Source: Pyxidicoccus parkwaysis
GTDB lineage: Bacteria > Myxococcota > Myxococcia > Myxococcales > Myxococcaceae
Length of the DNA stretch: 64,000 nucleotides
Direction: 5' to 3'
Assembly (NCBI RefSeq): GCF_017301735.1
Contig: NZ_CP071090.1
Span: 6,748,001-6,812,000, forward strand
Of the stretch, positions 8,435-18,337 are shown piece by piece (the stretch's first letter is position 1; each line of letters starts with the position of its first letter). Both the position numbers and the translations under genes were made by a program. The notes below the pieces were generated by a model, which was not told the origin of the DNA, ran no database searches, and was given only the letters and a program-made list of their open reading frames with translations.

Positions 8435-10225
8435 ATGATGTGGCTTCGCCCCCTGCTGTTCGCGCTCGTTTCAGTCCGCGCCCTGGCCGCGGAGCCCTCC
8501 TCACCTCCCGTGGACGCGAAGCTCACGGAGCTGCGCAAGGTGACGTCGTACGACGCGAAGGCACCGCTGGACTTGAAGACGGTGCGCATGCAGCAGCGCG
8601 GCGACATCACCGTGACGGAGCTCACCTACGCCAGCCCCAAGGGCGGCCCGGTGCCCGCGTACCTCGTCACGCCTCCGGGCAAGGGGCCCTTCCCCGCCGT
8701 CCTCTTCCAGCACTGGGGCCAGGGCACCAAGACGGAGTTCCTCGACGAGGCCGTCTCCCTCGCCCACTCGGGCGTGGTGTCCCTGCTCGTGGACGCGCCG
8801 CACGTGCGCCCCGAGCCGTGGCGCCGCGACGTCTCCGGCCCCGTCGTCTACGACACCTTCGTGCAGATGCTCATGGACCTGCGGCGCGGCGTAGACCTGC
8901 TCACCTCGCGCCCGGACGTGGACTCGCAGCGCCTGGCGTACGTGGGCCACAGCCTCGGCGCCACCGTGGGCGGCGCGCTCGCGGGCGCCGAGCCGCGCCT
9001 GCGCGCCTTCGTCCTCATGACGGGCATCGGCAACTTCTCCAACGCCATCCGCGAGACGGAAGGCCCCAACGAGAAGAAGCTCCACGACGCCGTCTCCCAG
9101 GAGCGCTTCGACACGCTGGTGCGCAACATGGAGACGCTCGACGGCGCGGTGGGCGTGCGCAACGCCGCGCCCGCGGCCCTCTTCTTCCAGTACGGCCGCT
9201 CCGACGCCTGGGTGACGTACCCTGAGGCCCGCGCATACATCGACGCGGCCCGCGAGCCCAAGCTCTTCAAGTTCTACGAGGGCGGCCACGAGCTGAGCGA
9301 GGCCGCGCGAAGGGACCGCGCCCAGTGGCTCCGCGCGCACCTCGGCTTCGGCGAGGTGCCCGGCTACGGCCTCCCCACCATCGCCAACCCCACCGTGGCG
9401 GACGCGAAGAGCACGCCCCTTCCCGAGTTCGCCAAGCTGCGCCCCGTCATCACCGTCCCCGGCATGGAGGAGGTCCAGCCGCGCCGGGGCCTCACGTACA
9501 CGAGCGCGGGCGGACGCGAGTACAAGCTCGACCTCTACATCCCCGACGTGGCCTCGCGCATGCCGGTGCCCGCCCCGGTGATTGTGCTCGTCCACGGCCT
9601 GCTGCCTCCCGCCGTCGCGGCCCAGGTACGGGACATGCGCCCCTTCTCCAACCAGGCGCGCTGGCTCGCGGCGCACGGCTACGTGGTGGCCGTGCCCGAG
9701 CTCGGCTCGCCCATCACCGGCCCCGCGCAAGAGCAGTGGTTCACCGACGTGCCCGCCCTCCAGAAGCGCGTGGAGGCCACGCTCGCCTTCCTCCGCCGCG
9801 AGGCCGCCACCTATCGCCTGGACGCGGACCACATGGGCCTGCTCGTAATGTCCGGAGGAGGCCTCTGGGGCGTCACGCCCGCGCTCCAGAAGCAGCCGCC
9901 TCCGGGCCTGCGGTGCGTGGCCGCGTGGTACCCCATGCTCGACGCGCCGGGCCAGCCCAAGGGGACGCTGCCCCGCGAGGCGCTGGCGGCCGTGGACGCG
10001 AAGAAGGCGCTCCCCTTGCTGGTGGTGCGCGCGGGCCGGGACTCGCCGGCCCTGAACACCGCGCTGGACGCCTTCGTGAAGGACGCGAAGGGCAAGGGCG
10101 CCTCTCTCACGCTGGTGGAGCTGCCGGAGGCCCACCACGCCTTCGACCTCGTGGACGACGTGGAGTCCTCGCGGGACGCCATGCGACAGACGGCGCTCTT
10201 CTTCGAGCAATCCCTCCTGCCGTGA
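8435..10225 (+). CDS. Secreted two-domain alpha/beta hydrolase (dienelactone-hydrolase type)
   Basis: A 596-residue exported protein with a signal peptide (ends RALAAE) and two alpha/beta-hydrolase domains in tandem. The first (about residues 40-300) has the nucleophile elbow GHSLGA with Ser173, an aspartate in GRSDAW and a histidine in EGGHEL. The second (about 340-590) begins with a typical oxyanion strand (VIVLVHGLLPP), has a Ser in VMSGGG where the nucleophile is expected, and ends with EAHHAFDL. Both halves therefore look potentially active, with the second elbow less canonical. The substrate is unknown; probably an ester or lactone scavenged outside the cytoplasm. The transhydrogenase gene follows 38 bases downstream. 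Confidence 0.8.
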   Translation: MMWLRPLLFALVSVRALAAEPSSPPVDAKLTELRKVTSYDAKAPLDLKTVRMQQRGDITVTELTYASPKGGPVPAYLVTPPGKGPFPAVLFQHWGQGTKTEFLDEAVSLAHSGVVSLLVDAPHVRPEPWRRDVSGPVVYDTFVQMLMDLRRGVDLLTSRPDVDSQRLAYVGHSLGATVGGALAGAEPRLRAFVLMTGIGNFSNAIRETEGPNEKKLHDAVSQERFDTLVRNMETLDGAVGVRNAAPAALFFQYGRSDAWVTYPEARAYIDAAREPKLFKFYEGGHELSEAARRDRAQWLRAHLGFGEVPGYGLPTIANPTVADAKSTPLPEFAKLRPVITVPGMEEVQPRRGLTYTSAGGREYKLDLYIPDVASRMPVPAPVIVLVHGLLPPAVAAQVRDMRPFSNQARWLAAHGYVVAVPELGSPITGPAQEQWFTDVPALQKRVEATLAFLRREAATYRLDADHMGLLVMSGGGLWGVTPALQKQPPPGLRCVAAWYPMLDAPGQPKGTLPREALAAVDAKKALPLLVVRAGRDSPALNTALDAFVKDAKGKGASLTLVELPEAHHAFDLVDDVESSRDAMRQTALFFEQSLLP

Positions 10226-10263
10226 CTTCAAAGCCCTCGCGGGCTCGCATAGGGTCGTCGCCC

Positions 10264-11670
10264 ATGGCGGACTTCGACCTGGTGGTCATCGGATGCGGCC
10301 CCGCGGGTGAGTGGGGCGCGGTGCAGGCGGCGCTGGCGGGCAAGCGCGTGGTGGTGGTGGAGAAGGAGCCCGTGCTGGGCGGCACCGCGGCCAACACCGG
10401 CACCCTCCCCTCCAAGACGCTGCGCGAGACGGCGCTCCACCTCTCCGGCCTCAAGGCCCGCGGCCTCTACAGCGTGGAGACCACGCTGCGCCACGAAGCC
10501 ACCGTCTCCGACTTCCTCTACCGCGAGCGCCGCGTGAAGAGCATGGAGCGCGAGCGCATCCTCCAGAACCTGCAGCGGCACGGCGTGGAAGTCGTCCGGG
10601 GCACCGGCTCGCTCACGGACACGCACACCGTCCGCGTGCTGCGCCAGGACGGGACGGAGCGCCTCATCTCCGGCGACTACATCCTCATCGCCACCGGCTC
10701 GTCGCCGTTCCGCCCGCAGCCGTACCCCTTCGGCGACGCGCGCGTCCACGACTCGGATGAAATCCTCGAAATCGGCCGGCTGCCGCGCTCGCTGGTGGTG
10801 GTGGGCGCGGGCGTCATCGGCTGCGAGTACGCGTGCATGTTCGCCGCGCTCGGCATCCCCGTGACGCTGGTTGACGTGAAGCACGAGGTGCTGCCCTTCC
10901 TCGACGACGAAATCTCCGCGCTGCTCGCCCAGCGCATGAAGGACATCGGCATCCGCCTGTGCTTCGGCCAGACGGTGAGCGCGGTGGCGGTACCCTCCAG
11001 CGCGGACGAGCCCATCCGCCTGACGCTCTCCTCTGGAGAGACGGTGGACACGGACCAGGTGCTGGTGGCCTCCGGCCGCACCGCCAACACCTCGGGCCTG
11101 GGCCTGGAGGCGCACGGCATCAAGCTGAGCAAGCGCGGCCACGTGGAGGTGGGCCCGGACTTCCAGACGGCCGTCCCGCACATCTACGCGGTGGGCGACG
11201 TCATCGGCTTCCCCGCCCTGGCCTCCACCTCCATGGACCAGGCGCGCATCGCCGTGGAGCACGCCTTTGATTTGACGGGCCAGCGCACCATGGCACCGGT
11301 GCTGCCCTACGGCATCTACACCATCCCCGAGGTCTCCATGGCCGGCGAGACGGAGGAGGCCCTGCGCGAGAAGGGCGTGCCCTACGTCGCCGGCCGCGCC
11401 TCCTTCGCCCAGAATCCACGCGGCCAAATCATTGGCGAGCGGCACGGCATCCTGAAGCTGCTCTTCCACCGCGAGAGCCTCAAGCTGCTGGGCGTGCACG
11501 TCATCGGCGAGCAGGCCACGGAGCTCGTCCACGTGGGCCTCATCGCGCTGCTCATGGGCGCCAGCGCGCGCCTCTTCGTGGAGACGTGCTTCAACTACCC
11601 CACGCTGTCCGAGGCCTACAAGGCGGCCACCTTCGACGCGATGGACTACCTGCAGCGCGTGGGGGACTGA
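10264..11670 (+). CDS. sthA: Soluble (Si-specific) pyridine nucleotide transhydrogenase
   Basis: A 468-residue flavoprotein that moves hydride between NADPH and NAD in the cytoplasm. It has the FAD-binding GCGPAGEWG near residue 10, a second dinucleotide motif VVGAGVIGCEYA, and the C-terminal dimerisation domain of the disulfide-reductase family (FNYPTLSEAYKAATFDA). The diagnostic point is AANTGTLPSKTLRE near residue 45, where the redox-active Cys pair of lipoamide dehydrogenase is replaced, as in SthA. The start is the ATG directly ahead of the Rossmann fold. Its stop is three bases from the convergent gene's stop. Confidence 0.94.
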   Translation: MADFDLVVIGCGPAGEWGAVQAALAGKRVVVVEKEPVLGGTAANTGTLPSKTLRETALHLSGLKARGLYSVETTLRHEATVSDFLYRERRVKSMERERILQNLQRHGVEVVRGTGSLTDTHTVRVLRQDGTERLISGDYILIATGSSPFRPQPYPFGDARVHDSDEILEIGRLPRSLVVVGAGVIGCEYACMFAALGIPVTLVDVKHEVLPFLDDEISALLAQRMKDIGIRLCFGQTVSAVAVPSSADEPIRLTLSSGETVDTDQVLVASGRTANTSGLGLEAHGIKLSKRGHVEVGPDFQTAVPHIYAVGDVIGFPALASTSMDQARIAVEHAFDLTGQRTMAPVLPYGIYTIPEVSMAGETEEALREKGVPYVAGRASFAQNPRGQIIGERHGILKLLFHRESLKLLGVHVIGEQATELVHVGLIALLMGASARLFVETCFNYPTLSEAYKAATFDAMDYLQRVGD

Positions 11671-11673
11671 CGC

Positions 11674-12021
11674 TCAGCGCGTGCCCTTGAGGCTGCCCAC
11701 CGTGAGGCCCGTAGACGCGGGCGCCACGCGGTGCGCGCCGTCCGCAGAGGCCCGCGCCAGCAGCGGCACCCCCTTGAGGCCGGAGTCCGCCGGCGCGGGT
11801 GCCGGAGCGGCCGCGCCACTGGCGCCGCTGAGCAGCTCCCGGATGCGCTGCCAGCGGACCTTCTCCTCCGCCACCAGCCGCGTGAGCTCCTCGCGGGCCG
11901 CGGTGTCCTGGAGCCCCGCGGCGGCGGCGGCCACCTTGTCCATGAAGGGCAGCAGGTACCCGAAGTCCCTGTCGAAGGCACCGGCGGGAGTGCTGGAGCT
12001 GGGGTTCTTCGCCTTCGCCAC
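11674..12021 (-). CDS. Hypothetical protein, helical, Ala/Pro-rich
   Basis: A 115-residue protein. The GTG at 12021 is chosen because GAGGAGG lies six bases upstream; an upstream GTG at 12048 lacks this. The first half is predicted helical (FGYLLPFMDKVAAAAAGLQ... and LTRLVAEEKVRWQRIRELL), followed by an Ala/Pro linker and a Ser/Gly tail. No signal peptide or membrane segment. No family recognised. Confidence 0.6.
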   Translation of the reverse strand: MAKAKNPSSSTPAGAFDRDFGYLLPFMDKVAAAAAGLQDTAAREELTRLVAEEKVRWQRIRELLSGASGAAAPAPAPADSGLKGVPLLARASADGAHRVAPASTGLTVGSLKGTR

Positions 12022-12085
12022 GGCCGTCCTCCTCGTCCTCGTCGTCACCGCACCCTAACCCAACCCCTCGCGCCCGTACGGCCTC

Positions 12086-12448
12086 TCAGCCGTGGTACAC
12101 CCGCGAGGCGACAATCTTTCCCCCGCGCACCTCCAGCACCTCGGCCACCGGCATGGGCGCGTCCCCGGGCGCGTGGCGCACGTACTCCATGAAGACGCGG
12201 TCTCCGTCCGCCGTCAGGGCCGTCTCCTCGTAGCGCAGGCCGGGCAGCCGGGCGATGGCCTCCCTCCACCACTTCGCCAGCGCCGGGCGGCCAATCAGCT
12301 GGCCGCCCGTCTCCGGGTGCAGCACGCGAATCTTCGGGGAGGTGTGCCTACAGTCCTCCGCATAGAGCGCCACCAGGGCGTCCACGTCATGGGCGTTGAA
12401 GGCGTGCAACCAGGCTTTGGCGATGGAGAAGTTTTCGGACGCGCTCAT
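12086..12448 (-). CDS. SnoaL-like (NTF2-fold) protein
   Basis: A 120-residue cytoplasmic protein of the SnoaL/NTF2-like superfamily, a small cone-shaped fold used by polyketide cyclases, isomerases and limonene-epoxide-hydrolase relatives. The family pattern is clear: AKAWLHAFNAHDVDALVALYAEDC near the start, then GRPALAKWWREAIARLP and a final beta-sheet (AEVLEVRGGKIVASRVYHG). The start is the ATG immediately ahead of the first helix. It is transcribed divergently from EF-G. Substrate unknown; it could be a steroid-isomerase-like enzyme or only a binding protein. Confidence 0.8.
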   Translation of the reverse strand: MSASENFSIAKAWLHAFNAHDVDALVALYAEDCRHTSPKIRVLHPETGGQLIGRPALAKWWREAIARLPGLRYEETALTADGDRVFMEYVRHAPGDAPMPVAEVLEVRGGKIVASRVYHG

Positions 12449-12526
12449 GGTTAGGAGACCTCGGAAAGCATCGCCCCCGCCGCTTCCAGCAGCAGCCGGG
12501 GGCCTCACTTTATAAAGGTGGGACAG

Positions 12527-12541
12527 CCGCCTGGTAGGCGG
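12527..12541 (+). promoter_or_regulatory. Small perfect hairpin upstream of the EF-G gene
   Basis: CCGCCT-GGT-AGGCGG forms a six-pair stem with a three-base loop about 120 bases before the EF-G start, in the 213-base gap it shares with the divergent SnoaL-like gene. No U-run follows, so a terminator is unlikely. It could be a leader structure or an operator; nothing further supports either. Confidence 0.3.
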
Positions 12542-12661
12542 AGGTGGGTGTAGTCAAGCCCATCGTCATGCGGATTTGGCTGGAAACTACGTCCTGTGGG
12601 AAGTAAGGGCCCCGCCTGCTCTGTTCCCTCAGGCACTTTTCAAATCAAGAAGGACCGGATC

Positions 12662-14776
<2,115 letters not shown>

Positions 14777-14807
14777 TCCACACCTCCGCCGCACTCTGGC
14801 GGTAAGG

Positions 14808-14846
14808 AAGGCGCTCCTCATCAGTGAGGGGCGCCTTTCGCCTTTT
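14808..14846 (+). terminator. Rho-independent terminator after EF-G
   Basis: A 12-pair stem (14808-14819 with 14826-14837, one G-T wobble) and a six-base loop, followed by TCGCCTTTT. It ends EF-G transcription and lies just before the ABC-F gene, whose ribosome site (AGGAG) comes directly after it. Confidence 0.8.
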
Positions 14847-14860
14847 CAGGAGTCCGCACC

Positions 14861-16789
14861 GTGACGCTGCTTCGAGCCGCCAACGTCCAGCTCAGCTTCG
14901 GAAGCCGCACCGTCTTCCAGGGCCTCACCTTCACCATCGAAGAGGGCGAGCGCGTGGGCCTGGTGGGCGTGAATGGCTCCGGCAAGTCGTCGCTGATGAA
15001 GATTCTCGCCGGCGCGGCGAAGGCGGACACGGGCGAGCTGCAGCTGCGCCGAGGCGCCCGCGTCACCTACCTGCCCCAGGAGCCGGAGTTCCCCGAGGGC
15101 GCCACCGTGGCGTCCGAGCTGTCCGTGTCCCAGGCCCCGCTGAAGGAGGCCCTGGCCGCCCAATCCGAGCTGGCGAAGCGGCTGGAGTCCGCGCCCGCGG
15201 AAGGCCACGACAAGCTCCTGGAGCAGATGGCCGCGCTCAGCGACCGGATTGAGCAGATGGGCGGCTGGGACACCGAGCACCACGCCAAGACGCTGCTGGA
15301 CCGGCTGGGCGTGAAGGACTGGGACCGGCCGGTGGCGCAGCTGTCCGGCGGCCTGCGCAAGCGCGTGGCCATTGCCCGGGCGCTGCTGACGCGGCCGGAC
15401 CTGCTGCTCCTGGACGAGCCCACCAACCACCTGGACGCGGACACGGTGGACTGGCTGGAGGAGGAGCTGGACAAGCTGCCGGGCGCGCTGCTGCTCGTCA
15501 CGCACGACCGCTACTTCCTGGACGGGCTGGTGGACCGCATCGTCGAAATCCAGCCCGGCGAGGGCGTGACGTCCTACCCCGGCAACTACCAGGCCTACCT
15601 GGAGCAGAAGCTGGTGGCGCAGGAGAACGCCGAAATCGCCCAGCACAAGCGCGAGCGGTGGATTGCGCAGGAAGTGGCGTGGCTGCGCCGCGGGCCCGAG
15701 GCGCGCCGCACCAAGAGCAAGGCGCGAATCGATCGGGCGCAGAAGCTGATGGCGGAGAAGGGCTTCCAGCGGCCCAAGGTGGCGGACCTGCGCGTGGCGG
15801 CGGCGCCCCGGCTGGGCCACACCGTCATCGAGGCGGAGGGTCTCCAGAAGTCCTTCGGCGAGCGGAAGGTGCTCAGCAACGTGGACTTCCGCCTCCAGCG
15901 CGGCGAGCGCGTGGGCCTCGTGGGGCCCAACGGCGTGGGCAAGACGACGTTCCTGCGAGTGCTGCTCGGAGAGACTCCGCCGGATGGCGGCAAGCTCGTC
16001 ATCGGGAAGAACACCAAGGTCGCGTACTACGACCAGCAGCGCGCGCAGTTGGACTTGGAGGCCACGGTGTATGAGTCGGCCTCGCAGGGTGAGGACTGGG
16101 TCATCCTGGGCGACCAGAAGGTGGCGCTGCGCGACTACCTGGATGACTTGCTCTTCCCGGTGCCCATGCAGCGCATGAAGGTGAAGGCGCTGTCCGGCGG
16201 CGAGCGCAACCGGTTGCTCCTGGCGCGCCTGTTCCTGGAGGGCGCCAACGTGCTGGTGCTGGACGAGCCGACGAACGACCTCGACATCGTCACGCTCAAC
16301 ATCCTGGAGCGGCTGCTGCTGGACTTCGGCGGCAGCACGCTGCTGGTGACGCACGACCGGTACTTCCTGGACAAGGTGGCCACCAGCATCCTCACCTTCG
16401 AGGGCGAGGGCCGCGTCACCCGGTACGAGGGCAACTACGCCATGTACCGGCGGCTGAAGGAGCAGGCGGACGCGCAGGCCGCCGCCGTGAAGCCCGCACC
16501 CAAGAAGGAGGAGCCGCTCCCGCCCCCTCCCGCGTCCAAGGCGGCGCGCAAGCCGGGGAAGCTCTCGTACAAGGAGCAGCGCGAGCTGGACGGCATGGAG
16601 GCCGCGATTGAAGCGGCAGAGACGAAGAAGGCCGCGCTGGAGGCGCAGCTCGCCGACCCGGCCGTGTACAGCAACGGCCCCAAGGTGGCCGAGATGAACA
16701 AGGAATTGGAGACCACCGCCGCCGAGGTGGACCGGCTCTACGCGCGCTGGCAGGAATTGCAGGACATGGCTGCCGGCGGCGCGGCGTAG
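14861..16789 (+). CDS. ABC-F family ATPase, Uup type
   Basis: A 642-residue cytoplasmic ATPase with two ABC domains and no membrane segment, the hallmark of ABC-F proteins that act on ribosomes or, for Uup, on DNA branch or ribosome-assembly events. Walker A motifs are GVNGSGKSS and GPNGVGKTT; signatures LSGGLRKR and LSGGERNR; Walker B LLLLDEPTNHLD and VLVLDEPTNDLD. A C-terminal extension after residue 550 (SYKEQRELDGMEAAIEAAETKK) is the coiled-coil DNA-binding domain typical of Uup. The start is a GTG with AGGAG upstream. Monocistronic. Confidence 0.9.
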   Translation: MTLLRAANVQLSFGSRTVFQGLTFTIEEGERVGLVGVNGSGKSSLMKILAGAAKADTGELQLRRGARVTYLPQEPEFPEGATVASELSVSQAPLKEALAAQSELAKRLESAPAEGHDKLLEQMAALSDRIEQMGGWDTEHHAKTLLDRLGVKDWDRPVAQLSGGLRKRVAIARALLTRPDLLLLDEPTNHLDADTVDWLEEELDKLPGALLLVTHDRYFLDGLVDRIVEIQPGEGVTSYPGNYQAYLEQKLVAQENAEIAQHKRERWIAQEVAWLRRGPEARRTKSKARIDRAQKLMAEKGFQRPKVADLRVAAAPRLGHTVIEAEGLQKSFGERKVLSNVDFRLQRGERVGLVGPNGVGKTTFLRVLLGETPPDGGKLVIGKNTKVAYYDQQRAQLDLEATVYESASQGEDWVILGDQKVALRDYLDDLLFPVPMQRMKVKALSGGERNRLLLARLFLEGANVLVLDEPTNDLDIVTLNILERLLLDFGGSTLLVTHDRYFLDKVATSILTFEGEGRVTRYEGNYAMYRRLKEQADAQAAAVKPAPKKEEPLPPPPASKAARKPGKLSYKEQRELDGMEAAIEAAETKKAALEAQLADPAVYSNGPKVAEMNKELETTAAEVDRLYARWQELQDMAAGGAA

Positions 16790-16805
16790 TCACGCCGGGC
16801 AGTCC

Positions 16806-16825
16806 CAGGTTGTAGATGCAACCTG
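16806..16825. promoter_or_regulatory. Inverted repeat upstream of the fibrinogen-like lipoprotein gene
   Basis: CAGGTTG and CAACCTG are perfect seven-base inverted arms separated by six bases, starting 17 bases after the stop of the ABC-F gene and about 115 bases before the lipoprotein start. There is no T-run, so it looks more like an operator or weak Rho-assisted hairpin than an intrinsic terminator. Confidence 0.35.
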
Positions 16826-16939
16826 AGTACGTCTCGACACCAGGGCTATTTGCGCGACTGGAATTGCGCGGTCTGCTGGATTCCCATCCAATCCGGCTGC
16901 TCCTGACCGGAGCATTCGTCCCCCAACGGAGACTGCCCA

Positions 16940-18328
16940 ATGACTTCATTGCTGTGTCCAACCCTGCCCAGGGTCCTGGCCTCTCTCTGCCTGCTCATGG
17001 CGGCGGGCTGTGAAAAGGACGCGGGAGCCCCCACCGAAACGCAGCCCCTTCGCAGCAGCCGTGGCGCCGTGAGCGAGGACACGCCCGAGACGCTTCCGGA
17101 GGCGTTCCTCCAGGACGTCGCCAATGAGCTTCCGGAGAACCAGTCCGTCCCCGTGCATCACCCGGACTTCGTGGCCTCCACCTTCGACCCCAATGTCCTG
17201 GTGACCGCGACGTCCGATGTCTGGGTCACCTTCGTCTCCGAGGGCGCCACCTTCCTGAACAGCCTGGGCTACTTCACGTACCCGGATGGCAGTCCGCCGA
17301 GCAGTGCCTCCGCCCTCGAGAAGCACGTCATCTTCGAGAATGCCTCGGCGTGGGGCTCGGGCGGTGTGCTCCACACGGGGGACCGCATGTACCTGGGCCA
17401 GTTCCCCGCGGGGACGCGCATCGGGTTCTTCCTCGTGTCCAATGGATGGAATTGGACCGAGGTCGACTTCAGCCGCACCACCTACTACTCCCTCGACGCG
17501 CTCAATCCGGAACTGAATGAGTCGAAACGCAGACACATCATCTCCGTGTTCCACCTGGGCGAGCAGCGTCGCGTGCTGGCGTTCGAGGACTCCGACCGCA
17601 TGCACGAGCAGGTGGACGACGACTTCAATGACCTCGTCTTCACCCTGAGCAGCACCCCGTCGACGGGGACGGACCCGACCGGGCCTTCCATTCCCACGAA
17701 GCCCTGCCCCGAGGCGCCCTCAGCGAACCCCCAGTCCTGCAACCAATTGCACCAGTTCTGTCCCTCGCTGGGCAGCGGCGTCTACTCCCTGAGCCCATGC
17801 GGCACCGGAGCGAGCCCGTACTACTGCGACATGACGTCGGAAGGCGGCGGCTGGACGGTGGCGGGCTGGCAACCCGCCTCGGCCAAGACAAGCCTCGGCC
17901 TCGCCAATCGCGGCACCGTGGGGAGCGACAACTGGTCCAAGAGCCTCGCCTGCGTGCAGTTCAGCCAGATTCGCGTCTTCAACCGGACGTATGACGAAGG
18001 CTTCAGCGCGACCTACCCTGCCTCGACCTGGAACTACACCAGCACCAACATGGTGATTGGCACGGCCGGCACGGCCTTCAAGCAAGGCACGTATGGGCCG
18101 GCCAGCTCGCAAATCATGATGGGCTGTGTCAACTACAGCTACAACGGCACCACCGCAGTGGCCGCGGCGTGCGACAGCGACTGGCAGGCCACGGCGCGCG
18201 GACACCTCGCGGACTATGCGGGTGAGTATTGCTCCGGAGGACGGCTCGACAACACGTGGGCCTGGAGCAACGGCACCACGTGCCGGTACCGGAGTCTCCC
18301 GTACACCTGGGGCTTCGCCATTCGCTGA
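16940..18328 (+). CDS. Lipoprotein with DUF4114-like and fibrinogen-like domains
   Basis: A 462-residue cell-surface lipoprotein candidate. The signal peptide ends in lipobox MAAGC (Cys24). Residues about 80-235 resemble DUF4114, including the closing FEDSDRMHEQVDDDFNDLVFTL acidic strand that probably binds calcium. A short Thr/Pro linker leads to a Cys-rich C-terminal domain (about 255-462) with YYCDMTSEGGGWTV, the entry motif of fibrinogen-related domains. At least six cysteines there could form disulfides. Such domains bind carbohydrate or protein ligands, so adhesion or prey contact is plausible but inferred. Start has GGAG upstream. Confidence 0.75.
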   Translation: MTSLLCPTLPRVLASLCLLMAAGCEKDAGAPTETQPLRSSRGAVSEDTPETLPEAFLQDVANELPENQSVPVHHPDFVASTFDPNVLVTATSDVWVTFVSEGATFLNSLGYFTYPDGSPPSSASALEKHVIFENASAWGSGGVLHTGDRMYLGQFPAGTRIGFFLVSNGWNWTEVDFSRTTYYSLDALNPELNESKRRHIISVFHLGEQRRVLAFEDSDRMHEQVDDDFNDLVFTLSSTPSTGTDPTGPSIPTKPCPEAPSANPQSCNQLHQFCPSLGSGVYSLSPCGTGASPYYCDMTSEGGGWTVAGWQPASAKTSLGLANRGTVGSDNWSKSLACVQFSQIRVFNRTYDEGFSATYPASTWNYTSTNMVIGTAGTAFKQGTYGPASSQIMMGCVNYSYNGTTAVAAACDSDWQATARGHLADYAGEYCSGGRLDNTWAWSNGTTCRYRSLPYTWGFAIR

Positions 18329-18337
18329 GCACCTCGC

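Noticed and set aside
8501..10231. Long - strand open frame opposite the two-domain hydrolase
   Set aside because: Composition typical of an antisense shadow (His, Arg, Val, Gly), no ribosome site or domain.
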